A DNA stretch of 20,333 nucleotides from DATHCB01 sp035319765 (GTDB taxonomy: Archaea > Thermoproteota > Bathyarchaeia > Bathyarchaeales > SOJC01), in NCBI GenBank assembly GCA_035319765.1, contig DATHCB010000016.1, forward strand, positions 1 to 20,333, written 5' to 3'. The notes beneath the pieces were generated by a model. The model searched no databases. It was not told the DNA's origin and saw nothing but the letters and a program-made list of their open reading frames with translations. Every line of letters begins with the position of its first letter. Positions within the stretch are counted from its first letter, which is position 1. This document shows positions 13,929-20,185 of the stretch, in pieces. Position numbers and translations under genes: made by a program.

Positions 13929-14468
13929 ATGGGGTTGGATCGGTTTTCATCTAGGAAGGAGATTTTGATAGATGATGCTGGGTGGGGGGATTTTGTTCTA
14001 GGCGTGGTAATTGGCGCTCTTAAGCTTCCCGACCGCAGGTACATGGAACGCAGGATTCCGGTCTCCTCCTTTCAGCCGCCCAACTTCGAGAATAAGCAGT
14101 ACTTAGATGACGCCGTGAAGATTGCCCAAGAAATCGTTAAGGTGATGCAGCCCGATAGTGAAACGCGTTTTAAGGTCTGCTCAGGATACGTTCTCTCTGG
14201 TATTCGTGGATACTTGCGGGACCAAGGATTTAGCCTGGAAGAGTTAGAAATCACCGGTGAACTCCAAGAGATGGTTGAGAAAAGCTTCGTAAGGTGGTGC
14301 GAAGAAGTGGGAATACCAACAGAAAGATTGGAAGATAAAAGGCGCTTCTGGGCACTTCTAGAATGGGTTGCGGAGGAACCTAAAAACAGGGAGAACCTCG
14401 TGAAGACAGGGTGGAAAAGCTGGCGTGAAAAGTGGCGAGAGCATGCCTTTGGAAATCCCGAAAAATAA
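13929..14468 (+). CDS. Conserved-looking protein with an RNase HII-like N-terminus
   Basis: 179 residues from ATG 13929 (GGTGAT seven bases upstream; TTG 13914, GTG 13917 and ATG 13920 also in frame). The N-terminus EILIDDAGWGDFVLGVVIGA (11-30) has the strand-loop layout of the RNase HII active site, whose classical form is IDEAGRGxxxGPxVxxxV: D15, D16, G18 and G20 are in register, Arg is replaced by Trp. A segment SSFQPPNFENKQYLDDAVKI follows, where RNase HII has its second acidic/Ser-Lys region. The rest is helical and Trp/Glu-rich. I do not know the family name. Possible divergent RNase H-fold nuclease, or a coincidental match. Confidence 0.75.
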   Translation: MGLDRFSSRKEILIDDAGWGDFVLGVVIGALKLPDRRYMERRIPVSSFQPPNFENKQYLDDAVKIAQEIVKVMQPDSETRFKVCSGYVLSGIRGYLRDQGFSLEELEITGELQEMVEKSFVRWCEEVGIPTERLEDKRRFWALLEWVAEEPKNRENLVKTGWKSWREKWREHAFGNPEK

Positions 14469-14534
14469 CGTTAGATGCGTGCACAAGCCTCAGGTACATT
14501 GCTTCGGGTATCGTTTAAGCAAACCGTCTAATTC

Positions 14535-14797
14535 TTATCTCGGGCTCTGTTGAGCGCGGTTTCTCTGGAAAGCGGTAATAAGGTACCGCGGCGAATAGAA
14601 GAATCCCAATACCATTAACACGATTCCAGCTACGGCCAATACTATGCCTATAATTTGATATGGACACGCCTTTCGCATGATTCCGCGCTCGTGCCAAGAT
14701 CTTCCTTGTACAGTGAAAGAACCACTCCTATTACTAATAGGATTATTCCGATAAGTAACAATCCCTACTTCTTTATTCCAGTTCCCTGAGTTGCCAT
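14535..14797 (-). pseudogene. Broken two-helix membrane protein gene
   Basis: From ATG 14797 (GGAG ten bases upstream) the frame reads MATQGTGIKK, then TAG at codon 11, then continues GLLLIGIILLVIGVVLSLYK, an obvious first membrane helix, to a stop at 14650-14648. The second helix, YQIIGIVLAVAGIVLMVLGF, is in another frame, ending at 14535. So one nonsense change (AAG to TAG is the simplest) and one frameshift near 14690-14670 interrupt a small two-span protein. The long open frame from GTG 14822 is a by-product. Suppression or recoding of the TAG is not excluded but would not cure the frameshift. Confidence 0.7.
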
Positions 14798-14821
14798 AAT
14801 CTTCTCCTTTCTTCAGGTCCA

Positions 14822-14857
14822 CTTAAAACCTTTGCAAGAGCCTACTGAGCGCGCGCT
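14822..14857 (-). promoter_or_regulatory. G/C motif and TATA box upstream of the broken membrane gene
   Basis: AGCGCGCGCT (14848-14857), then 19 bases to TTTTAAGT on the minus strand (14828-14821), then about 25 bases to ATG 14797. The promoter appears intact although the gene is not. Confidence 0.45.
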
Positions 14858-14864
14858 TGTTCTG

Positions 14865-15089
14865 TCACGTCTTCGATTCTCTATGCCGAAATAGTTTGTT
14901 GAGGCCTCGGGAAACCTTCTTTCTGGTTTTCTCTTTCTCTATGAAAAACTTGCACTTGTCATTTTTCTCTTCGATTTCCTCTAGATCTTCTTCGGAAAAG
15001 GGACCCCCGATGTGCTCGCAATGATAGGCATAGGCATCCCATGCCGGGATATACCTTTTCTTTAGGTTGTTGCAGTTCTTGCACTTCAT
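14865..15089 (-). CDS. Small Cys-containing protein, possible zinc-binding
   Basis: 74 residues, ATG with AAGG upstream. MKCKNCNNLKKRYIPAWDAY gives C3 and C6; C24 (HCEHIGGPF) and C46 (NDKCKFF) complete a four-Cys set. An acidic middle (SEEDLEEIEEKND) separates them, and the C-terminus is very basic (KEKTRKKVSRGLNKLFRHR). Same orientation as the broken membrane gene downstream. Function unknown. Confidence 0.65.
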   Translation of the reverse strand: MKCKNCNNLKKRYIPAWDAYAYHCEHIGGPFSEEDLEEIEEKNDKCKFFIEKEKTRKKVSRGLNKLFRHRESKT

Positions 15090-15177
15090 TAAGAAACCTT
15101 ATTTTCAGTTTTCTCTTTCAGCGTGGGTATGACCACTTCTACCGCGTGCAAATTAAGAGTTACTTAGTAAACACTAA

Positions 15178-15188
15178 CGCGCGCGCTA
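15178..15188. repeat. Dispersed G/C motif
   Basis: CGCGCGCGCTA, 89 bases upstream of the start of the 14865-15089 gene on its strand. Confidence 0.7.
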
Positions 15189-15456
15189 CTCACTTTTCCG
15201 AGTTTATTAGTTCTCTTCAACACTAAGGCTTTGCTAACATGAACCGTTCAAAAAGACCATGAGAAAACAGACTTTAACAAGAAAGAGGCTTCTCATAAAA
15301 ACGCGCGGTGGCTTGTCCCTAAATTGGCTAAAAATGGTTTTTATTATTCTTAGAGCTTTGAGAACATTCTTGAATTTCCCGAGTTTCTATGTCTTCTTTA
15401 TAAGGATGCCCCTATTCTCAAAAGCGAAAACTGAACTTTGACCATTTTTGACCATT

Positions 15457-15468
15457 TAGCGCGCGTAG
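15457..15468. repeat. Dispersed G/C motif
   Basis: TAGCGCGCGTAG, four bases before the ATG of the basic peptide at 15472. Confidence 0.7.
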
Positions 15469-15471
15469 TGT

Positions 15472-15537
15472 ATGCCTTCATTGAAGGAAAAGAATATTCA
15501 AAAGAAGAAAAAACACGCTGCTAAAACCGGGCAATAA
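15472..15537 (+). CDS. Possible 21-residue basic peptide
   Basis: Starts MPSLKEKNIQKKKKHAAKTG and then stops. TATA TTTATAAG lies at 15397-15404, with no clear ribosome binding site, so a leaderless start is not possible at this distance either. Composition resembles the Lys-rich peptide at 11645. Weak call. Confidence 0.25.
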   Translation: MPSLKEKNIQKKKKHAAKTGQ

Positions 15538-15743
15538 CGCAAGTCATGACTTGTGTTTACGCTGGCTTTTATCATGCATCTCCCTCATGGTTACCGAGGT
15601 TAACCTTTTCAGAAAATGGAAAATAGCAGCCGTAAGCTTACAAAAGCGGCACCCATTACGCACGGATAGGATTCGCACCAGAGAAGAGTGGAGATGTCTC
15701 CCGCAACTCTCCTTTTTTCTACAATGTCCGCTTTTGAAAAGAG

Positions 15744-15776
15744 TATTTAAGCGCCCTCAAGGCGGGGATGCCCGCT
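15744..15776 (+). promoter_or_regulatory. TATA-like box followed by competing G/C hairpins
   Basis: TATTTAAG (15744-15751) is followed by GCGCC/GGCGG-type pairing (15751-15765) that overlaps GCGGG GATG CCCGC (15762-15775). It is either the end of an unseen transcript or the start of a short structured RNA. No gene follows on this strand before 15827. Confidence 0.3.
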
Positions 15777-15826
15777 TGTGACTATGCTCATAGGATATTT
15801 ACAATTCCTATCATACACGCTAGCTA

Positions 15827-16342
15827 TTAGGTTGATGTCATAGATTTTTTCTTATTTAGGGAGGAGAAGGCTTCAGGAATTACGTACATGTAGATGTACC
15901 CAATGTACGCAGTGATTTCGCTTTCGGACGCTTGCCAGCCGTTCATCTTGAAGTCGTAGCTGACTACCCGTGCACCCGGTCGCGCTTCCTTGGTCAGCTT
16001 GGGTTTCAAGCGTTCGTTGCCCGACGCCGACAGGTAGAGAGTGATCACAGTTGCATCGGATATGTCGGCTTTGAACAGATCCCCGTTCATCAGATTGATC
16101 CTTTCCTTCAAGTTCTGGCGTTCGATCTTTCTAAGTGTTGATTTATAGAGGTCTTCCCTAAGCTCATAACCCACAGCCTTCTTCGCCCCGAACTCCTTCA
16201 CAGCCATTACAAGTATGCGTCCATCTCCAAAACCAAGATCGTAAACCACATCTTCAGGTCTCACACGGGCCACCTCAAGCATCTTCCTCACAACTTCAGG
16301 CTGAGAAGGAACATAGGGCGCAAAACTCATACCGCTCATCAT
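15827..16342 (-). CDS. aKMT-like SAM-dependent protein methyltransferase
   Basis: 171 residues. N-terminus PYVPSQPEVVRKMLEVARV and SAM motif VVYDLGFGDGRILVMA (35-42 core, E60 as the ribose ligand), then LYLSASGNERLKPKL and VVSYDFKMNGW. This layout is that of the small archaeal lysine methyltransferase aKMT and eukaryotic FAM173 proteins, which methylate proteins including chromatin proteins in Sulfolobales. The motif I Cys/Gly is Phe here (DLGFGDG). The start could be residues 1, 2 or 5. TATA CTATAAAATA (16397-16388) fits. Alba, a known type of target, is 5 kb away. Confidence 0.88.
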   Translation of the reverse strand: MMSGMSFAPYVPSQPEVVRKMLEVARVRPEDVVYDLGFGDGRILVMAVKEFGAKKAVGYELREDLYKSTLRKIERQNLKERINLMNGDLFKADISDATVITLYLSASGNERLKPKLTKEARPGARVVSYDFKMNGWQASESEITAYIGYIYMYVIPEAFSSLNKKKSMTST

Positions 16343-16387
16343 TAACCCAACTTCTTTGACTGCATTCTTTATTAGCCCATAGACGCA

Positions 16388-16397
16388 TATTTTATAG
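16388..16397 (-). promoter_or_regulatory. TATA box of the methyltransferase gene
   Basis: CTATAAAATA on the minus strand, about 50 bases before the start. A G/C motif (16449-16459) lies 52 bases further upstream. Confidence 0.5.
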
Positions 16398-16448
16398 GTG
16401 TTCGTATGATTTGGGTATCTGTGTTCTTGCTTTCACCAATGAAAGGGC

Positions 16449-16459
16449 TAGCGCGCGAA
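16449..16459. repeat. Dispersed G/C motif
   Basis: TAGCGCGCGAA, between the stop of the small zinc protein and the methyltransferase promoter. Confidence 0.7.
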
Positions 16460-16473
16460 TGTCAAAGATGTTT

Positions 16474-16602
16474 TCAAGCATTATTTTCCGTTTTGTAGTT
16501 GTTTATCGGCGTTTTATCTTTTGGGCACACGACTTTTCCAAGTCCTCTATCCCATATGATCTCTGTTCCATTACAATTCGGGCATCGATATACCTTCCCC
16601 AT
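16474..16602 (-). CDS. TFIIB-type zinc-ribbon mini-protein lacking the fourth Cys
   Basis: 42 residues from ATG 16602. CPNCNGTEIIWDRGLGKVVC reproduces the spacing and strands of the TFB/TFIIB N-terminal ribbon (C7, C10, then C26), but the last ligand position reads CPKD instead of CPxC. The sequence goes on PKDKTPINNYKTENNA and stops. TATA TTTAAATC at about 16635-16642 on its strand. Either a degenerate ribbon, a different fourth ligand (Asp29 is possible), or a small regulator competing with TFB. No start-site choice other than this ATG gives the motif. Confidence 0.6.
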   Translation of the reverse strand: MGKVYRCPNCNGTEIIWDRGLGKVVCPKDKTPINNYKTENNA

Positions 16603-16779
16603 CGCCCATTACCTTTTATTTCATTTAGGCGCACCAAAGATTTAAAGAAATCCTTTCGCGAAAATAACCTCAAAAGATGAACAAAAAATCAAAATTGAAC
16701 TGCAGCTCGGGAAAGATGCGAACTCCGGCGGGCGCGAATTTTTTATCTAATTTTGTTCAGCGGCCACGCTCTATTTTCC

Positions 16780-16790
16780 GTGCGCGCTAT
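16780..16790. repeat. Dispersed G/C motif next to TATA-like sequence
   Basis: GTGCGCGCTAT followed nine bases later by CTTTATATAG (16799-16808). On the plus strand this looks like a promoter facing antisense into the DUF4177 gene, whose stop is at 16810. Confidence 0.6.
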
Positions 16791-16809
16791 GAAGCGTGCT
16801 TTATATAGG

Positions 16810-17037
16810 TCATGAACGTGCCTTTTTGCGCCTGTTTTGTCTCTTGAGGTAGGCGACGGTGAATACTCTATCGTCTGAGAGGTGAACGTCCTGGATACTA
16901 ACAAGTTCCCATCCTTCATTGCCTAGAGCGTTCAGGTCATTTTGAACGTTCTCTATTACCGGCTTACTTTCAGAATGAAAATGATCCGTATGAATCTGCG
17001 TCTTCATCGGAATCACCCTATACTCCCACTTAACCAA
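16810..17037 (-). CDS. DUF4177 protein
   Basis: 75 residues if started at TTG 17037. AGGAGG (17052-17047) is nine bases upstream of this TTG, but touches the ATG at 17046 and lies inside the frame starting at GTG 17058. The domain is clear: VKWEYRVIP, then LNALGNEGWELVSIQDV and FTVAYLKR, the usual DUF4177 strand-helix-strand with the GNEGWELV signature. Function of the family is unknown. Confidence 0.8.
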   Translation of the reverse strand: MVKWEYRVIPMKTQIHTDHFHSESKPVIENVQNDLNALGNEGWELVSIQDVHLSDDRVFTVAYLKRQNRRKKARS

Positions 17038-17238
17038 TTCAAACATCCTCCTAAACACAAAGGATATTCAAGCTGGAAAAATAAAGCTGTTCGCGGTCCG
17101 TCCCTCCTCTGTCCGCCTTTTTTGCTTGATGACATCAAAGGCAAAAATCATGGCAGCGTTGGGCACGCCCCATATAAGATCATGCAACATGCAAGTATGG
17201 ACAGCACTAACGATAGCGATGGTGTTCGAGAGCATGGG

Positions 17239-17247
17239 TTTATAAAT
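17239..17247 (+). promoter_or_regulatory. TATA box of the second CxxC-protein gene
   Basis: TTTATAAAT, about 80 bases before ATG 17321. Confidence 0.5.
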
Positions 17248-17320
17248 GTCGATCCTAATGATAGGCGTAGCGTGTGAGAAGCGATTTTTGCACAGCAACC
17301 AACAGGAGTTGAAACACTAT

Positions 17321-17455
17321 ATGTACAAAAGAGAAATGCACAAGGCAGTCTGCGTTGAAGGTCAGAAAGAATGTGAAGTCCCGTTCAAACCTGATCCAAG
17401 CAAACCAGTCTACTGTCGAGAGTGCTACGCAAAAAGAAGACCAGCAAGATACTAG
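17321..17455 (+). CDS. CxxC...CxxC small zinc-binding protein, copy with a lost Cys
   Basis: 44 residues from ATG 17321 with GGAG (17305-17308) upstream. REMHKAVCVEGQKECEVPFK continues to KPVYCRECYAKRRPARY. It is a paralogue of 5997-6122, nearly identical after the first knuckle, but CAEC has become CVEG: the second Cys is Gly, one base change (TGT to GGT). The extra Cys in KEC remains and might replace it as ligand. Either the site is adapting or the copy is decaying. Confidence 0.7.
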   Translation: MYKREMHKAVCVEGQKECEVPFKPDPSKPVYCRECYAKRRPARY

Positions 17456-17812
17456 GTTAGAATATACAAATTGATTCTGTAACCATTCAGTTCCTTAAGT
17501 TTTATTTTATCTTATTTTTTGTCTTTGCACAAAATAATCGCCCTGTCTTACCTCGTCCGACGTTTTTCGTCCAATGTGGAATTTGGAAAACAAGAATTCG
17601 TTGCCTTCAAAAGCGCGCGGTGGTCGTTTGAACGATATTTCGTACAGCCTACGCTAGGGTTGATTAGCATCGGGAGTTGAAGATCGCTGCTTCGCACATG
17701 TCTTTATAAGAGTGGAAGCACTATTGCGAGTGAAGAGTTTTCTCTTATCCCGCAGGATGATCCTATCGAATAATTGAATCTTTTCTGAAACTTCAAGTGA
17801 GGTAAAGAATGA
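17456..17812. other. Spacer before the aIF1A operon
   Basis: Holds the T-tract terminator, AAGCGCGCGGTGG (17611-17623, the same variant as at 10161 and, in part, 15301), and TTTATAAG (17703-17710) as the probable operon promoter with an 80-base leader. No gene seen. Confidence 0.45.
17500..17520 (+). terminator. T-rich terminator of the CxxC-protein gene
   Basis: TTTTATTTTATCTTATTTTT without stem-loop, 45 bases after the stop; typical archaeal T-tract termination. Confidence 0.45.
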
Positions 17813-17944
17813 ATGTGTAAGGACAGAGCGAATATTGTGGCTAACTGCAGAAGGTGCAAAGCAAACACGCGCCTGCACTGCATATACAGAAAGAAAACAA
17901 AGGCAAAAACGTACGTGAGCAGCAAGAAGAAGACAGGAGCATAA
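17813..17944 (+). CDS. 43-residue basic Cys protein, first gene of the aIF1A operon
   Basis: MCKDRANIVANCRRCKANTR followed by LHCIYRKKTKAKTYVSSKKKTGA. Ribosome binding site GAGGT (17799-17803) nine bases upstream. Cys at 2, 12, 15 and 23 make a possible zinc finger, with a Lys-rich tail like a ribosomal protein. It stops five bases before the aIF1A start, so the pair is co-translated. Four bases upstream, ATG 17809 opens a three-codon frame, probably irrelevant. I do not recognise the family; a ribosome-associated role is inferred from position and charge. Confidence 0.65.
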   Translation: MCKDRANIVANCRRCKANTRLHCIYRKKTKAKTYVSSKKKTGA

Positions 17945-17949
17945 GACGA

Positions 17950-18261
17950 GTGGGCAAGAGAAAAGTCGTCAACGAGGACGACATGGGGCGAGTTCCCGTA
18001 CCATCCGGCAACGACGTGTTGGGAGTAGCCGTCAAACTACTCGGTTTCGACAGAGTAATGGTAAAATGCCAAGACGGCCACGAACGACTCTGCCGAATTC
18101 GCGGAAAGCTGAAGAGGAGAGTTTGGATCCGTGTGGGAGACATCGTGCTCGTTTCGCCCTGGGATTTTCAATCGGACACTCGAGGCGACATCTTCGGCAG
18201 GTACAAGAAAAACCAAACAGCTTGGCTGAGAAGTCAAGGATACCTCACGATGCAAATATAG
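17950..18261 (+). CDS. eif1A: Translation initiation factor aIF1A
   Basis: 103 residues from GTG 17950 with AGGAG ten bases upstream; the longer open frame from 17854 overlaps the preceding gene and is not used. MGKRKVVNEDDMGRVPVPSG leads into the OB fold: NDVLGVAVKLLGFDRVMVKC, DGHERLCRIRGKLKRRVWIR, GDIVLVSPWDFQSDTRGDIF. aIF1A binds the A site of the small subunit and promotes start selection. The C-terminal tail is short. Secure call. Confidence 0.95.
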   Translation: MGKRKVVNEDDMGRVPVPSGNDVLGVAVKLLGFDRVMVKCQDGHERLCRIRGKLKRRVWIRVGDIVLVSPWDFQSDTRGDIFGRYKKNQTAWLRSQGYLTMQI

Positions 18262-18274
18262 AGGAAAATTGAAC

Positions 18275-18430
18275 GTGAAACAATCAGCCGCCGAAAAATG
18301 GATACGACGGGCGCACCAAAAAAGTCCCGATGATGCTATTCGGCCGCCTAAAGAATGGATATGCCAAGTCATAAACGAAGCAGAAAAGAACGGCGACCCC
18401 AAAACAAGAAAAATCAATTCCTCGCTTTAA
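18275..18430 (+). CDS. 51-residue protein downstream of aIF1A
   Basis: GTG 18275 with GAGG ten bases upstream, overlapping the aIF1A stop. MKQSAAEKWIRRAHQKSPDD, AIRPPKEWICQVINEAEKNG and a basic tail. Amphipathic helices, one Cys, no recognised family. The 13-base gap makes it the third gene of the operon. Confidence 0.6.
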   Translation: MKQSAAEKWIRRAHQKSPDDAIRPPKEWICQVINEAEKNGDPKTRKINSSL

Positions 18431-18578
18431 ACACGAGACTCTGAAGCGCGAACCAACCACTCGCTGAAGGTGCACCCGTGGCGCCGCGGCTTCTTTGGCA
18501 CTCGGACAGTTGTGTAGATTAAATACATATAACACGCGCACTATATGGATACGTAGCGACCTTAAAAGGAGGCAAAAA

Positions 18579-18791
18579 ATGTCAATAGAGATTAAGCTAG
18601 AACGTGGAGTCAAAGGATACAACATTGTCAGGAAAAAATGTCCGAACTGCGGTGCCGAATTTATCTTCAAAATTCATAAGAACGCGGTTCACGACGTAGG
18701 CGCAGACGCCTTGTACTATCCTGAGGAGAACGTTGTTCGCTGCAAAGTCTGCATGAGCACGTTCAAGTACGAATCCAAACCAGGCCGTTAA
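18579..18791 (+). CDS. Zinc-ribbon protein
   Basis: 70 residues. ATG 18579 has a perfect AAAGGAGG at 18565-18572; the frame open from 18495 is not used. C21 and C24 (KKCPNCGAEFIF) and C55, C58 (VRCKVCMSTFKY) form a ribbon, with VHDVGADALYYPEENV between. TATA ACATATAA at about 18523. No family name; probably nucleic-acid or protein binding. Confidence 0.7.
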   Translation: MSIEIKLERGVKGYNIVRKKCPNCGAEFIFKIHKNAVHDVGADALYYPEENVVRCKVCMSTFKYESKPGR

Positions 18792-19032
18792 GAGCCAACG
18801 AGCGCCCTAGGCGGCTAACTTCCTAACTTCTTTACATGTAGATAGCTCGTTCCCGCTTCATTGCCAAATCAGGGAAGCTGCTGAGACGTTGGGATGGACC
18901 AGTTGAACCCTCTTGTTACAAAGTTCTAGGCACGACCGTTTAGGCACGTGACGAATGCAGCAAGCGATTGAATCTACACGGTCATTTCCGTTTGTCTGTA
19001 GGCGCGTACGGTATTCGTATTGGGTGAGAATG

Positions 19033-19251
19033 TTATCCCAGTAGGACTTCCAGCATCAGTTTGTGGCGCAAGACCTCGGTAAGGTCTGCTTTCTCTATGG
19101 CGTCTTCCAAAGCGTCAAGTTCTCTTTGCAGGGATTTGCGCATTTCCTCGCTGATTTTGATTTCTCGCATTCGCTTCTGATACAACTCATCGGCTTCTCC
19201 TCTGAGCCTCCAATAACGCTCTAGCGGCGATTCTTTCTTGGTCTGTTCCAC
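19033..19251 (-). CDS. Coiled-coil small protein after the YkgJ-like gene
   Basis: 72 residues from GTG, sharing one base with the previous stop (TAGTG). Almost entirely helical: PLERYWRLRGEADELYQKRM, then EEMRKSLQRELDALEDAIEK. No Cys, no membrane segment. Probably translated with the Cys-cluster protein and may pair with it. Confidence 0.65.
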   Translation of the reverse strand: MEQTKKESPLERYWRLRGEADELYQKRMREIKISEEMRKSLQRELDALEDAIEKADLTEVLRHKLMLEVLLG

Positions 19252-19658
19252 TATCTCACACCTTTCAGGTTCTTGGTTTGGTTCCTGTTACGGGTTGCCT
19301 CGGCGTCTATTCTTTGTAGAAGCCTCATTAGTTTTTTGCCTTCTGTCTTAAGCTCAATCTTCGAGACTGTACTCTTCATTGGGCAAAGGTCATCCACTAC
19401 TATTCCTTCTTGTTCGCTACAGATCAACGGATAAATGCGACATCCTAAGGGTCTGTGTTTATAGATTCCACAACGGCATCTTTCAACGTCATAAAAAACA
19501 CAAAATCTCCAGTGATTTCTTAGTCGGATAAAACCCTGCCGATCTTGACGCGCAAACTTCTGTCTTTCATAGCCCATTCCTTCTAAACGTTTAACATCCC
19601 CCCTAGAAAGCATCATTTCAGTTCTTTCACAACACACTCCGCAACGCGAACAGTCCAT
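19251..19658 (-). CDS. YkgJ/FliB-type cysteine-cluster protein
   Basis: 135 residues, ATG 19658 with AGGAG upstream. MDCSRCGVCCERTEMMLSRG gives C3, C6, C9, C10; C53, C61, C63 and RPLGCRIYPLIC (C73, C80), C92 complete the cluster typical of the Fe-S or zinc-binding YkgJ family (CxxCGxCC...RPxxCRxYP). Function in the family is poorly known. Ends in a basic helix. Confidence 0.85.
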   Translation of the reverse strand: MDCSRCGVCCERTEMMLSRGDVKRLEGMGYERQKFARQDRQGFIRLRNHWRFCVFYDVERCRCGIYKHRPLGCRIYPLICSEQEGIVVDDLCPMKSTVSKIELKTEGKKLMRLLQRIDAEATRNRNQTKNLKGVR

Positions 19659-19809
19659 AAGGGGATTCTACTCTAACCTTCTCCTATTAGGTTTTCAGCG
19701 AACGCGCTACATTTTGAGGAAGGATAAGAATGCACGTTGCCAGATACTGTTAAGTCTGTTGTGGTAGACGGATGTGTTACCTATCCCGACTGATTTAATT
19801 AGCCATTCG

Positions 19810-20031
19810 CTACTTTTCTTTGTCATATTTGAATAGGATCAGTTTACATTTTTCGCAATGGTAAGCTTCTATGTTATTAGGACCTCGAAGTGCTGTAGTT
19901 CGCATAACTTCTATGCCGCCAAGCGACCCGAAAAATCCAGTATGCGGTTTCGTATCCCAGAATACTCTTACCTTGAGCGTATTTATGTAGCCTTTTTCCA
20001 TTTGCGAACCGCATGAAGGACAACTAAACAA
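19810..20031 (-). CDS. DUF6487-like zinc-ribbon protein
   Basis: 73 residues from TTG with GAGGT eight bases upstream. FSCPSCGSQMEKGYINTLKV (C4, C7) and EAYHCEKCKLILFKYDKEK (C59, C62) with a Trp and Gly-rich middle. The CPxCGxxMxxGYI start is characteristic of a small family seen in bacteria and archaea, which I associate with DUF6487. Function unknown. Confidence 0.7.
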   Translation of the reverse strand: MFSCPSCGSQMEKGYINTLKVRVFWDTKPHTGFFGSLGGIEVMRTTALRGPNNIEAYHCEKCKLILFKYDKEK

Positions 20032-20119
20032 TATTCGTACCTCTTGAGGTTAGTAATGCAAGTTTCCACTTAAGCATTTATTACGATGTCTTCTTGGAAT
20101 TGTTGTGTTTCTTTCATGG

Positions 20120-20144
20120 TATCTTCTGGGTATACCAGAAGATA
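20120..20144. repeat. 10-bp inverted repeat at the transposase promoter
   Basis: TATCTTCTGG, spacer GTATA, CCAGAAGATA, perfect. It overlaps the TATA box (GATATATATAG, 20141-20151) and ends 42 bases before the ATG at 20186. It could be an operator or the terminal repeat of an insertion sequence. Confidence 0.75.
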
Positions 20145-20185
20145 TATATAGCTGGGAATCCTATAGTATACCTTGAGGAACACAG

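Larger units (their letters stand above)
15090..15471. other. Spacer with G/C motifs and a TATA box
   Basis: No supported gene. Contains CGCGCGCGCTA (15178-15188), an ACGCGCGGTGG (15301-15311), TTTATAAG (15397-15404), a direct repeat TTTGACCATTT/TTGACCATTT (15437-15457) and TAGCGCGCGTAG (15457-15468). An open frame 15259-15441 has no ribosome binding site. Confidence 0.45.

Noticed and set aside
14535..14822. 95-residue protein from GTG 14822
   Set aside because: Its first half is an out-of-frame reading of a better membrane helix; only the second half is real coding sequence.
15259..15441. 60-residue basic/hydrophobic ORF
   Set aside because: No ribosome binding site and no recognisable pattern; it contains a probable TATA box.
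17854..17949. N-terminal extension of aIF1A
   Set aside because: It overlaps the small Cys gene in another frame, and GTG 17950 has a proper ribosome binding site and the family N-terminus.
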